Source: Agrobacterium larrymoorei
GTDB taxonomy: Bacteria > Pseudomonadota > Alphaproteobacteria > Rhizobiales > Rhizobiaceae
DNA length: 64,000 bases
NCBI RefSeq assembly: GCF_005145045.1
Contig: NZ_CP039691.1
Coordinates: 2,554,001-2,618,000 of the forward strand
Direction: 5' to 3'
Shown: positions 55,896 to 64,000 of the stretch, one piece after another
How positions within the stretch are numbered: the stretch's first letter is position 1
Layout: every line of letters starts with the position of its first letter
Made by a program: the position numbers and the translations under genes
Notes under the pieces: model-generated
Database searches by the model: none
Told to the model about the DNA's origin: nothing
Seen by the model: only the letters and a program-made list of their open reading frames with translations

Positions 55896-56984
55896 TTAGC
55901 GGCGATAAGTCTGCCCTTGCGCATCAAAGAGATGCAACTTTTCCGAGGGTGCGGAGAAGCGCAGAACCTGACCTTTTTTGGCCGGAGCAATTCCCGGTAT
56001 TTTGACGATGATCGGCTCCTGCCCCTCCGGCGCTTCGAGATAGAGAAGCGTGACTTCGCCAAGCGCCTCGACAATCGAAACCTTGCCTTCGAAAAGGTAG
56101 TCGTCGCCCTCTGCAATGGCCAGATCTTCCGGGCGGACACCGAAGGACGCGCTTTTTCCGACCTCGGCGGAAGTAGTCGGAATGTTGACCGACAGCGTCT
56201 TTCCACCGGCAAGCTCAAGCGTCGTCGTCTCGCCAGCCGCCTTTACCGTTGCCGCGATGATGTTCATCGCAGGCGAGCCGATGAAGCGGGCGACGAAAAG
56301 GTTTGCCGGGTTTTCATAAAGCTCCAGCGGTTCGCCCACCTGCTCCACGCGCCCGCCATTCAGTACGACGATGCGGTCCGCCAGCGTCATGGCTTCCACC
56401 TGATCGTGCGTGACGTAGATCATGGTCGTATCGGCCATCTTCTCGCTGAGCTTGGCGATCTCGATACGCGTTGCGACACGCAGGGCAGCATCGAGGTTGG
56501 ACAGCGGCTCATCGAAGAGGAAGACCTTCGGATTGCGGCAGATGGCGCGACCGATGGCGACACGCTGGCGCTGGCCGCCCGACAGCGCCTTCGGCAGACG
56601 CTCCAGATATTGCGTCAGCTGCAGGATTTCGGCAGCGGCACGCACGCGCCGGTCGATCTCCTGTTTGCTTTCCTTGGCGATCTTCATGCCGAAGGCCATG
56701 TTGTCGTAGACCGTCATATGCGGGTAAAGCGCGTAGGACTGGAACACCATGGCAATGCCGCGACGCGATGGCGGGATTTCATTCACCAGCTGGCCATCGA
56801 TATACATCTCACCGCCGGAAATTTCCTCCAGTCCGGCGATCATTCTCAGCAGGGTGGATTTTCCGCAGCCCGATGGGCCAACGAAAACGATGAACTCGCC
56901 CTGCTTTATATCGAGGTCGATGCCGTGCAGGACCTTCACCTGACCGTAGGCTTTGCGGATGTCCTTTAGAATAAGGCCAGTCAT
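55896..56984 (-). CDS. aglK: Alpha-glucoside ABC transporter ATPase AglK
   Basis: A 362-residue MalK-type ATPase. Walker A GPSGCGKSTLLRM (about residue 36), Q loop FQSYALYPHMTVYDNM, signature LSGGQRQRVAIGRAI, Walker B VFLFDEPLSNLD and switch THDQVEAMTLADR are intact, with a TOBE domain after residue 235. It powers uptake of sucrose, maltose or trehalose through AglF/AglG. Last gene of aglEFGAK. Confidence 0.95.
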   Translation of the reverse strand: MTGLILKDIRKAYGQVKVLHGIDLDIKQGEFIVFVGPSGCGKSTLLRMIAGLEEISGGEMYIDGQLVNEIPPSRRGIAMVFQSYALYPHMTVYDNMAFGMKIAKESKQEIDRRVRAAAEILQLTQYLERLPKALSGGQRQRVAIGRAICRNPKVFLFDEPLSNLDAALRVATRIEIAKLSEKMADTTMIYVTHDQVEAMTLADRIVVLNGGRVEQVGEPLELYENPANLFVARFIGSPAMNIIAATVKAAGETTTLELAGGKTLSVNIPTTSAEVGKSASFGVRPEDLAIAEGDDYLFEGKVSIVEALGEVTLLYLEAPEGQEPIIVKIPGIAPAKKGQVLRFSAPSEKLHLFDAQGQTYRR

Positions 56985-57005
56985 GCGGTGTTCCTCCCTG
57001 TCGAT

Positions 57006-58691
57006 TTACGCGTGGCGGGCGAAGAATGCGCCCCATGCCGGAAGTTCAACTGTGTTGCCGTTCAATTCTGCACCGAAGCCGTGCCCTTCGAGCACCTCCC
57101 ACTGGCCCTCCGGCAGTTCGGCCTTTGCAGGCACCGCCGAGAGATTGAACAGGCAAAGGATCGTCTCGTTACCCAAGATGCGACTGTAGCTCGAAACCGT
57201 CGCATCGGCCTCATGGAACTCGATCTTGCCCTTGGCGAAGGCCGGATGCTGCTTTCTGAATGAAAGGAAGCGGCGATAATGTTCCAGAACCGACGCCTCG
57301 TTGCCCTGCTGAGCGCTGACGGCGCGCATCTTGTGTTCGGTTGGGATCGGCAGCCAGGTCTTGTCCGATGTGGAGAAACCGGCCTGTGCATGGCCTGCAT
57401 CCCACACCATCGGCGTGCGGCAACCATCGCGGCCCTTGAATTCCGGCCAGAACTGAATGCCGTATGGGTCCTGCAGATGCTCGAAATCGATCTCCGCTTC
57501 CGTCAGGCCAAGCTCCTCGCCCTCATAGATGCAGACCGAACCGCGCTGGGTCATCAGCAATGCGGCGAGAACCTTGGCGAAGGCATCCTTGTCATCGACG
57601 ATCTCACCCCAGCGGCTGACGTGGCGCACGACATCATGGTTGGAAAACGCCCAGCAGGCCCAGCCCTCAGGCGCAGCCTGCGCAAATGCTGCCTGAACAT
57701 CCGAGATGCGCTGAGGCGTCAGCGCGTCCGGTGCCAGGAATTCGAAGGCGTAGCACATCTGCATCTTGTCGTCGCCGGAGGTGTATTCACCGACGATTTC
57801 CAGACCGCGCTGGCTGTCACCCACTTCACCCACCGCTGCGATATCTGGGAACTCGTCCAGCACGGCGCGGAAGCGCTTGAGGAATTCGAGATTTTCCGGG
57901 CGGTTCTTGTCGTAGATATGCTCCTGGAAATTATAGGGGTTAACCGCTGGCGCGGTCGAGGCGTTACGCCGCTCCGGCGCAAGGGCCGGGTTATCGCGCA
58001 GTTGCTCGTCGTGGAAATAGAAGTTGATCGTATCGAGGCGGAAGCCATCGACGCCGCGCTTCAACCAGAAGCGGGTGATGTTCAGCAGCTCTTCCTGCAC
58101 GTCCGGGTTATGCAGATTGAGATCCGGCTGCGAGGTGAGGAAGTTGTGCATGTAATATTGCATGCGGGTCGGGTCCCACTGCCAGCCGGCACCGCCGAAG
58201 ATGGACAGCCAGTTGTTGGGCGGCGTGCCATCCGGCTTGCCATCGCTCCATACATACCAGTCCGACTTCGGGTTCTGGCGGCTGGAGCGGCTTTCCACGA
58301 ACCATGGATGCTGATCCGACGTGTGCGAAAGAACGAGGTCGATCATCACCCGGATGCCGAGGCGATGGGCTTCCGCGATCAGCCCGTCGAAATCGGCGAG
58401 CGTGCCGAACATTGGATCGACATCGACATAGTTGGACACGTCGTATCCGAAATCCTTCATCGGCGAAGTAAAGAAGGGCGAAATCCAGATGGCGTCCGCA
58501 CCGAGATTGGCGATGTGCTCAAGGCGCGATGTGATGCCCTTCAGGTCGCCGATACCATCGCCATTGGAGTCCTGATAAGAGCGCGGGTAGATCTGATAGA
58601 TGACGGCGCCGCGCCACCAGTCCTTGTCTGCCTTAAGAGCGGAGGAAACACTATCAGTCATCGCAGTATCCTGTTGGGTATGAGCATTCAT
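57006..58691 (-). CDS. aglA: Cytoplasmic alpha-glucosidase AglA
   Basis: A 561-residue GH13 enzyme that splits imported alpha-glucosides into glucose and a second sugar. The four GH13 regions are present: VMIDLVLSHTSDQHPWF, GFRLDTINFYFHDEQL with the nucleophile Asp, AVGEVGDSQRGLEI with the acid Glu, and FSNHDVVRHVSRWG. The substrate-binding DFGYDVSNYVDVDPMFG is also clear. No signal peptide. The start at 58691 lies 7 bp after aglG; ATG 58661 with AGGAT upstream is also possible. Confidence 0.95.
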   Translation of the reverse strand: MNAHTQQDTAMTDSVSSALKADKDWWRGAVIYQIYPRSYQDSNGDGIGDLKGITSRLEHIANLGADAIWISPFFTSPMKDFGYDVSNYVDVDPMFGTLADFDGLIAEAHRLGIRVMIDLVLSHTSDQHPWFVESRSSRQNPKSDWYVWSDGKPDGTPPNNWLSIFGGAGWQWDPTRMQYYMHNFLTSQPDLNLHNPDVQEELLNITRFWLKRGVDGFRLDTINFYFHDEQLRDNPALAPERRNASTAPAVNPYNFQEHIYDKNRPENLEFLKRFRAVLDEFPDIAAVGEVGDSQRGLEIVGEYTSGDDKMQMCYAFEFLAPDALTPQRISDVQAAFAQAAPEGWACWAFSNHDVVRHVSRWGEIVDDKDAFAKVLAALLMTQRGSVCIYEGEELGLTEAEIDFEHLQDPYGIQFWPEFKGRDGCRTPMVWDAGHAQAGFSTSDKTWLPIPTEHKMRAVSAQQGNEASVLEHYRRFLSFRKQHPAFAKGKIEFHEADATVSSYSRILGNETILCLFNLSAVPAKAELPEGQWEVLEGHGFGAELNGNTVELPAWGAFFARHA

Positions 58692-58697
58692 GATCGA

Positions 58698-59858
58698 TCA
58701 GCCTCCCTTGACGGAGCCTGCCAGCAGGCCGCGCACAAGGTAACGTTGGAGCGCAAAGAAGACGCAAAGCGGCACGACGATGGTGACGAAGGCCGATGCG
58801 GTGAGGATTTCCCAATTGCCGCCGCGCGAACCGAGTAGAGCGTTCAGCGCACCCGTCAGCACCAGCTCATCCTTCTGCGTGCCGAGGAAGACCATGGCGA
58901 CGAGCAGGTCGTTCCATGTCCAGAGAAACTGGAAGATGGCGAAGGAAGCGAGCGCGGGGAAGGATAGCGGCAGGATGATCTTGACGAAGATTTCGAAATC
59001 GCTCGCGCCATCGACCCGCGCGCTCTCGATGATTTCCTTCGGCAGACCGGAAATGTAGTTGCGAAGCAGGTAGATGGCGAGCGGCAGGCCAAAGGCTGTA
59101 TGCGCAAGCCAGATACCGGCATAGGTTTTGGAAGGCACGCCGAAGACATTGCCGATCCAGTTATAAAGCTGAAGCAGCGGAATGAGCGACATCTGCAACG
59201 GTACGACGATGAGGCCGACGATCAGCGCAATCATCAGCGAGCGTCCGCTGAATTTCATCCACGAAAGCGCATAAGCCGCAAAGGCCGCAATCAGGATCGG
59301 AATGATCGTGGCGGGGATTGCCACCGTCAGAGAGTTGACGAAGGATTGGCCGATGCCCTCCGACATCAGGACGGTGCGGTAATTGTCCAGCGTAAAGATC
59401 GGCGGTGTTGCGACCGCCACATAGACGCGCTTGGCGCGCGAGCCTTCGAAGCTTGCATTCTTGCTGTACTGATAGCTGCCGTCCTTGTTGACGAGCAGCG
59501 TTTCGCCATCGCCAATATCGGCGGCTTCGCCAGCGTTGAAGGCGGTAGGCTCCTGCACGCGCACACCGAAGGCGGAGACATTGCCGCTCTTGCCTTCTCC
59601 GAAGACGTTGCCTGCGATGACGAAGCGGTCGCCCTGCTGCGTCTGGGTGGAAGGATCGCCGAGGCGCAAGGCTTCCGTCTGGCTGGAACTGGAGAAGGCC
59701 GTCCACCAGCCTGAAACGGTGATCTGATCCTTGTCCCGCAGCGAGCTGACGAGAATGCCAAGCGTCGGCAAAAGCCAGAGGATGACGACGAAAAGCACGC
59801 TGACATGGACGATGAGGCGCGGCAGGCCGATGCGGCGGATGCGGGTCATTAAGCTCAT
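58698..59858 (-). CDS. aglG: Alpha-glucoside ABC transporter permease AglG
   Basis: A 386-residue permease, MalG-like in its C-terminal 270 residues with the EAA motif ESARVDGASDFEIFVKIILP. Between helix 1 (VHVSVLFVVILWLLPTLGIL) and helix 2 lies an unusual loop of about 110 residues (roughly 50-160) that would face the periplasm; ordinary MalG-type permeases have no such domain. It pairs with AglF. It starts 1 bp after the aglF stop. Confidence 0.93.
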   Translation of the reverse strand: MSLMTRIRRIGLPRLIVHVSVLFVVILWLLPTLGILVSSLRDKDQITVSGWWTAFSSSSQTEALRLGDPSTQTQQGDRFVIAGNVFGEGKSGNVSAFGVRVQEPTAFNAGEAADIGDGETLLVNKDGSYQYSKNASFEGSRAKRVYVAVATPPIFTLDNYRTVLMSEGIGQSFVNSLTVAIPATIIPILIAAFAAYALSWMKFSGRSLMIALIVGLIVVPLQMSLIPLLQLYNWIGNVFGVPSKTYAGIWLAHTAFGLPLAIYLLRNYISGLPKEIIESARVDGASDFEIFVKIILPLSFPALASFAIFQFLWTWNDLLVAMVFLGTQKDELVLTGALNALLGSRGGNWEILTASAFVTIVVPLCVFFALQRYLVRGLLAGSVKGG

Positions 59859-59859
59859 A

Positions 59860-60876
59860 TCAACGGCCCTCCATCTCGCGGTTTGCCTGGCGAATGTTCC
59901 AGATCATGATCGGCGTAACGGCGGCCATGATGATGAGCGCGATAACCGCACTTCGCCCGCTATCCCCGCCGCCACGGAACATCCAGTCGAACATCAGGTT
60001 CGCCAGAACCATGGTGTTCCACTGGCCGTTGGTCATGGTCAGCACGATATCGAAGACCTTCAGAACCAGAATGGTGATCGTCGTCCAGACCACGGCGATG
60101 GTGCCCCAGATTTGCGGAACGAGGATTTTCCAGAAAATCTGCCAGCCATTGGCGCCATCGATGACGGCGGCTTCAACCGTCTCTTCCGGTATGCCGCGAA
60201 GCGCCGCAGACAGGATGACCATGGCAAAGCCTGTCTGGATCCAGATGAGGATGACCATGAGGAAGAAGTTGTTCCAGAAAGGCATCGAAATCCACACCTG
60301 CGGCGTGCCGCCGAAGAATTCCACCAACGCGTTCAGAAGACCGATCTGCGTCTGCCCCTCGCCGCGATATTCATAAATGAACTTCCAGATGACCGACGCG
60401 CCGACGAACGAGATCGCCATCGGCATGAAGACGATGGATTTGGCGATATTGCCCCACCAGATACGGTCGGTCATGACCGCGATGACGAGGCCGAGGAAGG
60501 TGCATGCGGCGGGCACGACGGCGAGCCAGAGGATGTTGTTGAAGATCGATTGACGGAAACCGGCATCATATAAGGCCCAGCGGTAATTGGCGAGGCCGAC
60601 GGGGTTCGTGCCGGTTCGGTCATAGAAGGAGAGGATGAAGGTCGCGATGACCGGATAGACCAGATAGACGGCAAGCAGCAGCAGTGCCGGGCCGACGAAC
60701 AACCACGGGCGCACGGCGGCGCGCTTGTTGAGATTGCGCGACGCATGAATGACATCGCCATCCCTGACGGGAAAAATGAACTGAAGAGCCTTATCCGACA
60801 GCCAGTAATATGCGGCGCAGGCAAAGACGCCGACGATGACGACGCCCAGTGCAGACACGATCTGAGTGATCATCAC
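59860..60876 (-). CDS. aglF: Alpha-glucoside ABC transporter permease AglF
   Basis: A 338-residue MalF-like permease with about seven or eight hydrophobic helices. Two helix groups are joined by a polar segment (about residues 35-60, DGDVIHASRNLNKRAAVRPW), and the EAA loop EEAAVIDGANGW-like sequence (ETVEAAVIDGANGWQIFWKI) is near residue 225. It forms the pore with AglG. A hairpin separates it from aglE. Confidence 0.93.
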   Translation of the reverse strand: MMITQIVSALGVVIVGVFACAAYYWLSDKALQFIFPVRDGDVIHASRNLNKRAAVRPWLFVGPALLLLAVYLVYPVIATFILSFYDRTGTNPVGLANYRWALYDAGFRQSIFNNILWLAVVPAACTFLGLVIAVMTDRIWWGNIAKSIVFMPMAISFVGASVIWKFIYEYRGEGQTQIGLLNALVEFFGGTPQVWISMPFWNNFFLMVILIWIQTGFAMVILSAALRGIPEETVEAAVIDGANGWQIFWKILVPQIWGTIAVVWTTITILVLKVFDIVLTMTNGQWNTMVLANLMFDWMFRGGGDSGRSAVIALIIMAAVTPIMIWNIRQANREMEGR

Positions 60877-60937
60877 TCCCTCCCCGATCTTTCTTTATCT
60901 TCCGGCACTATTCCCCGCCGGTCATGTCGAAGGAAAT

Positions 60938-60961
60938 GCCCGGCAACCTGAATTGCCGGGC
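60938..60961 (-). terminator. Attenuator-like hairpin between aglE and aglF
   Basis: A 9-bp stem (GCCCGGCAA / TTGCCGGGC) with a 6-nt loop, 12 bp after the aglE stop, followed by TTTCC on the minus strand. As in pot, it follows the binding-protein gene and could protect its mRNA or lower downstream expression. Confidence 0.6.
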
Positions 60962-60973
60962 CAGATCAAAGAG

Positions 60974-62335
60974 TTATTTCAGGCCGTCCCAGGCCTTCTG
61001 GATATCGTTCGCAACCTGATCGGCAGATTTGCCGCCCACGAAATCGACCATGCCCGTCCAGAATGCACCGGCGCCGATCTTGCCCGGCATGAGGTCCGAA
61101 CCGTCGAAGCCGAAGGTGGTGGCGGTGGTGAGGATTTCACCCTGACGCTTCATCTGCTCGTTGGCGTAGGTATCCGTATTCACACCCTTGTAAGGCGTGA
61201 GGAAGCTGGACTGCGCCATCCAGACTTCATGCGCAATCGGCGTCTTCAGGAATTCGACGAAAGCCTTGGCAGCAGGCGAATCCTTGGTGATGGTGACGAG
61301 CGTTCCGGCACCGAGAACGGGCTTTCCGAGATCGGGCTTGGAGGCGTAGGTCGGCATGTAGAAGAAATCGACATCCGTGCCGACCTTGGTGCCTTCCGGG
61401 AAGAAGGACGGAACGAAGGATGCCTGATGGTGCAGGTAGCACTTCGGCGGAATGTCGAAGAGGCCCTTCGGGCTATCGCGGAAGTCGGTGGAGGCAACCG
61501 CGGCCACGCCGCCACTCACATATTTGTCGTTCTTGGCAAATTTGCCGAATTCATCGATAGCCGCAACAACGCGCGGATCGTTGAACTTCACCTCGTTCGT
61601 CGTCCATTTCTGGTAGATGTCGAGCGGCTGGGTGCGCAGCATGATGTCTTCCACCCAGTCTGTCGCAGGCCAGCCCGTGGCGCCGCCTGAACCGAGACCG
61701 ATACACCAAGGCGTGCCGCCATCAGCCACGATCTGATCGGAAAGCTTGATCAGGTCTTCCATGGTTTCCGGCACTTTGTAACCGGCTTCCTCGAAGTTTT
61801 CCGGCACGTACCAGACCAGCGACTTCACGTCGGCCTTGAACGGGAATGCGAAGTAGGCCTTGTTGCCATCCTTGTTCTTATAGGAACCGAGATCGACCCA
61901 GGACTGACCGGCACCGTAATTGTCCTTCACCCAATTGGCGGTCTCATCGCCCAGCGGAACCAGAAGTCCCTTGGCCGCGAGATCGGCAAGAAGGCCCGGC
62001 TGCGGCAGGATCGCGACATTCGGCGGAGAGCCTGCCTGCGTGTCGATAACGATCTGCTGCTCGTAATTTTCAGAGGAGGAATAGCGGACATTGACGCCGG
62101 TCGCGTCACCGAAATAGGCGAGAACCGTCTGGAACAGCGCCTCGTCCTCACCGCGCCATGGCCCGAAGATGGTCAGGGTCTGGCCTTTCAGGCTGGCATT
62201 GGCCGTCTTGAAGTCTTCATAGCTCTTCCAGTTGAATTTGCTGTCTTCACCCGGCTTGAATTTCAGCTCTGCTGCGAATGAACCGCCCGCAAGGAGCGTG
62301 GCAATAGCGACTGTCGTCAAGAATGTCTTTTTCAT
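60974..62335 (-). CDS. aglE: Alpha-glucoside-binding periplasmic protein AglE
   Basis: A 453-residue extracellular solute-binding protein with a signal peptide (residues 1-21, MKKTFLTTVAIATLLAGGSF-A). The body resembles rhizobial AglE: ANASLKGQTLTIFGPWRGED near residue 45 and GTLVTITKDSPAAKAFVEFL near 330. It captures alpha-glucosides and delivers them to AglFGK. The ATG at 62335 is chosen over a longer frame because it starts the signal peptide. First gene of the operon, divergent from aglR. Confidence 0.94.
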   Translation of the reverse strand: MKKTFLTTVAIATLLAGGSFAAELKFKPGEDSKFNWKSYEDFKTANASLKGQTLTIFGPWRGEDEALFQTVLAYFGDATGVNVRYSSSENYEQQIVIDTQAGSPPNVAILPQPGLLADLAAKGLLVPLGDETANWVKDNYGAGQSWVDLGSYKNKDGNKAYFAFPFKADVKSLVWYVPENFEEAGYKVPETMEDLIKLSDQIVADGGTPWCIGLGSGGATGWPATDWVEDIMLRTQPLDIYQKWTTNEVKFNDPRVVAAIDEFGKFAKNDKYVSGGVAAVASTDFRDSPKGLFDIPPKCYLHHQASFVPSFFPEGTKVGTDVDFFYMPTYASKPDLGKPVLGAGTLVTITKDSPAAKAFVEFLKTPIAHEVWMAQSSFLTPYKGVNTDTYANEQMKRQGEILTTATTFGFDGSDLMPGKIGAGAFWTGMVDFVGGKSADQVANDIQKAWDGLK

Positions 62336-62387
62336 GTGATCTACCTCCCACCACAGAACAAGGCTTGGCCTTTGCAATTTCATAATT

Positions 62388-62399
62388 CAAAGCGCTTTG
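62388..62399. promoter_or_regulatory. LacI-type operator near aglE
   Basis: CAAAGCGCTTTG, a perfect 12-bp palindrome of the LacI/GalR type, 53 bp upstream of aglE. Likely bound by AglR. Confidence 0.65.
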
Positions 62400-62548
62400 G
62401 CTGGCTATTCATCTCATTGAGGATCAAAGAGAGTCAAGTGCCTTCATCAACTACAACCGAATCTGCTTTGTTCCGCGTTGCAAAACAAATTATTTGCACT
62501 GCAGCGAGCATTTTCAGATTGTGGCGCTGATGGACAATTGATAGCGTT

Positions 62549-62560
62549 CAAAGCGGTTTG
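62549..62560. promoter_or_regulatory. LacI-type operator near aglR
   Basis: CAAAGCGGTTTG, the near-palindromic partner of the aglE site, 161 bp away centre to centre and 67 bp before aglR. Paired sites would allow looping and autoregulation. Confidence 0.55.
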
Positions 62561-62626
62561 GGAACGGTGGAGGAGCCGTTTCGATCTCAGACGATATTCA
62601 GAATGACATTGGGAGGAGGCTGCGAC

Positions 62627-63649
62627 GTGAATCTGAAGCAATTATCGCAGTTACTCGGCATTTCGCAGACGACCATCAGCCGTGCCCTGAACGGCTATCC
62701 GGAAGTGAACGCGGAAACACGAAAGAAGATCATCGAAGCCGCGCAACGCACCGGCTATCGCCCCAATGCTGCCGCCCAGCGGCTTGCGACCGGCAAGGTC
62801 GGCTCCATCGGCCTCGTCATGCCGACCGGCCCTGAACATCAATCGGATGTACATTTCGGAGAGTTCTTGAGCGGGCTTGGCGAGGTTTCGGCACGCGAGG
62901 GCTTCCATCTGGTGATCATGCCCACCGACCCCAAGGACGAGGAGAGCGCGCTCAAAGAACTGGCCGCAAGCGGGCGCGTGGACGGCATTTATCTTGCCTA
63001 TATGAAGAAAAACGACAGCCGCATCGCGATGATGAAGAGCCTGTCCATTCCCTTCATGGTGCATGGCCGCTCCTGGGGCGTGGAGCCGGATTACCCCTTT
63101 CTCGATGTGGACAATGAAGGCGCGTTTCACGATGCCGCGTCGCTGTTGCTACAGCTTGGCCATCAGAACATCGCGCTTTTAAACGGACCGGAGGGCTACG
63201 ACTTCACCTTCAGGCGCTATCGCGGCGTGGAATCGGCACTCGCCGAACAGGGCCATTCGCTCGATCCAGACAATGTCAGCCACAGTGTGATGACGGATGA
63301 GGCCGGGTTCCTCACGATGGAGCGGCTGCTCGACCAGCCAAAGAAGCCGACCGCCGTGCTTTGCGCCTCGACTGCATTGGCACTGGGGGCGATACGCTCA
63401 CTCAACCAGCGGGGCCTGAGGCCCGGTCGCGATATTTCGCTGATTGCCCATGACGACGTTTTGCCGCTGCTCAAGCCCGTGAATTTTTCCGTGCCGCTGA
63501 CGACGACGCGGTCATCGCTGCGGGCAGCGGGATTGCGCGTCGCCGAACGGTTGATCGCGCAGATCAAGACCGGGCAGACGGACCCTTTTCAGGAATTGTG
63601 GAACGCCGAACTCGTGGTGCGCGCATCGACCGGCCCCGCACCACGCTGA
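62627..63649 (+). CDS. aglR: LacI-family repressor of the agl operon AglR
   Basis: A 340-residue LacI/GalR-type regulator. HTH at residues 2-25 (NLKQLSQLLGISQTTISRAL) plus hinge NAAAQRLATGK, then a sugar-binding domain with IPFMVHGRSWG and GPEGYDFTFRRYRG. It represses aglEFGAK in the absence of alpha-glucosides in Sinorhizobium. The start is a GTG with a GGAGGAGG ribosome site seven bases upstream; an earlier open frame is not part of the family. Confidence 0.93.
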   Translation: MNLKQLSQLLGISQTTISRALNGYPEVNAETRKKIIEAAQRTGYRPNAAAQRLATGKVGSIGLVMPTGPEHQSDVHFGEFLSGLGEVSAREGFHLVIMPTDPKDEESALKELAASGRVDGIYLAYMKKNDSRIAMMKSLSIPFMVHGRSWGVEPDYPFLDVDNEGAFHDAASLLLQLGHQNIALLNGPEGYDFTFRRYRGVESALAEQGHSLDPDNVSHSVMTDEAGFLTMERLLDQPKKPTAVLCASTALALGAIRSLNQRGLRPGRDISLIAHDDVLPLLKPVNFSVPLTTTRSSLRAAGLRVAERLIAQIKTGQTDPFQELWNAELVVRASTGPAPR

Positions 63650-63652
63650 TCT

Positions 63653-64000
63653 TCAGAACTTTGGCGCGGTTTTACCCTGAGCGCGATAAGCCGCGATCAC
63701 CGTATTAGCCATCAACATCGCAATCGTCATGGGGCCGACACCGCCGGGGACCGGCGTGATGGCTGCTGCAACGGCGCTTGCCTCATCATAGGCCACATCA
63801 CCCACCAGCCTCGACTTGCCCTCGCCCTTTTCAGGCGCGGGAATGCGGTTGATGCCGACATCGATCACGGTTGCGCCGGGCTTGACCCAATCGGCCTTGA
63901 CCATTTGCGGGCGACCGACGGCGGCGACCAGAATATCCGCAGACTTGCAGACGGATGCCAGATCCTTGGTGCGGGAATGCGCCATGGTAACGGTGGCATT
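63653..64000 (-). CDS. folD: FolD, 3' part (gene continues beyond the window)
   Basis: The C-terminal 115 residues of methylenetetrahydrofolate dehydrogenase/cyclohydrolase. [20 protein letters not shown] opens the dinucleotide-binding part; [42 protein letters not shown] and [20 protein letters not shown] are the family motifs. It interconverts one-carbon folate forms for purine and formyl-methionine synthesis. Its 5' end lies outside the window. It converges with aglR. Confidence 0.96.
   Translation of the reverse strand, partial: NATVTMAHSRTKDLASVCKSADILVAAVGRPQMVKADWVKPGATVIDVGINRIPAPEKGEGKSRLVGDVAYDEASAVAAAITPVPGGVGPMTIAMLMANTVIAAYRAQGKTAPKF

Noticed and set aside
57279..58838. 519-codon plus-strand frame opposite aglA
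   Set aside because: The minus strand has all GH13 motifs; the plus frame has no recognisable domain.

Overview
The window reads as a stretch of chromosome from an Agrobacterium tumefaciens-like member of the Rhizobiaceae. Supporting signs are GC-rich coding sequence, a mannosylfructose synthase/phosphatase pair (mfpsA-mfppA, a hallmark of Agrobacterium), an aglREFGAK alpha-glucoside cluster in the rhizobial order, a PdhS-type cell-cycle kinase with a CtrA box, a tRNA-His lacking an encoded G-1, and a RIME-like palindromic intergenic repeat. It is mostly ordinary housekeeping and catabolic chromosome. I see no phage, IS element, CRISPR array or defence island.

Layout. 1-2200: an RHH/RelE toxin-antitoxin pair, a methyltransferase-fold protein, and two small exported proteins (one Met/His/Cys-rich, one DUF305). 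2200-6220: LysR plus YeiH-type permease, Tag glycosylase coupled to a small exported protein, and a YkuD L,D-transpeptidase. 6390-11570: glcDEF glycolate oxidase with a divergent LysR regulator and a RIME-like repeat between glcD and glcE. 11690-18260: mfpsA-mfppA, Nudix hydrolase, PiT phosphate transporter, rsmE, gshA. 18400-22980: DUF1127 protein, LysR, TetR, OxyR-like regulator, dienelactone hydrolase, MAPEG protein. 23070-29640: guaB, MBL hydrolase, MFS exporter, rlmE and ppx. 29860-33983: tRNA-His and the PdhS-like kinase. 34050-42040: an iron(III)-type ABC permease, acetoacetyl-CoA synthetase and the potFGHI putrescine importer. 42180-45390: XRE/ImmA-type regulator, isocitrate lyase broken by an in-frame amber codon, and a small conserved gene. 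45430-50880: LysR, YhiN-type flavoprotein, and a puuA/puuB-like pair. 51040-55160: zwf-pgl-edd (Entner-Doudoroff entry). 55240-63650: PilZ-like protein, aglKAGFE and divergent aglR. 63653-64000: 3' part of folD.

How the genes work together. Sugar uptake and hydrolysis (agl) feeds glucose to zwf-pgl-edd. Putrescine import (pot) and gamma-glutamylation/oxidation (puuAB-like) lie on either side of the glyoxylate-shunt gene. glcDEF makes glyoxylate from glycolate. The most striking observation is the nonsense codon in aceA. Several regulatory sites read very cleanly: a CtrA box with a nested GANTC site before pdhS, an OxyR-consensus dyad touching the oxyR-like start codon, a perfect T-N11-A dyad between glcD and its LysR, and paired LacI-type operators in the agl intergenic region.
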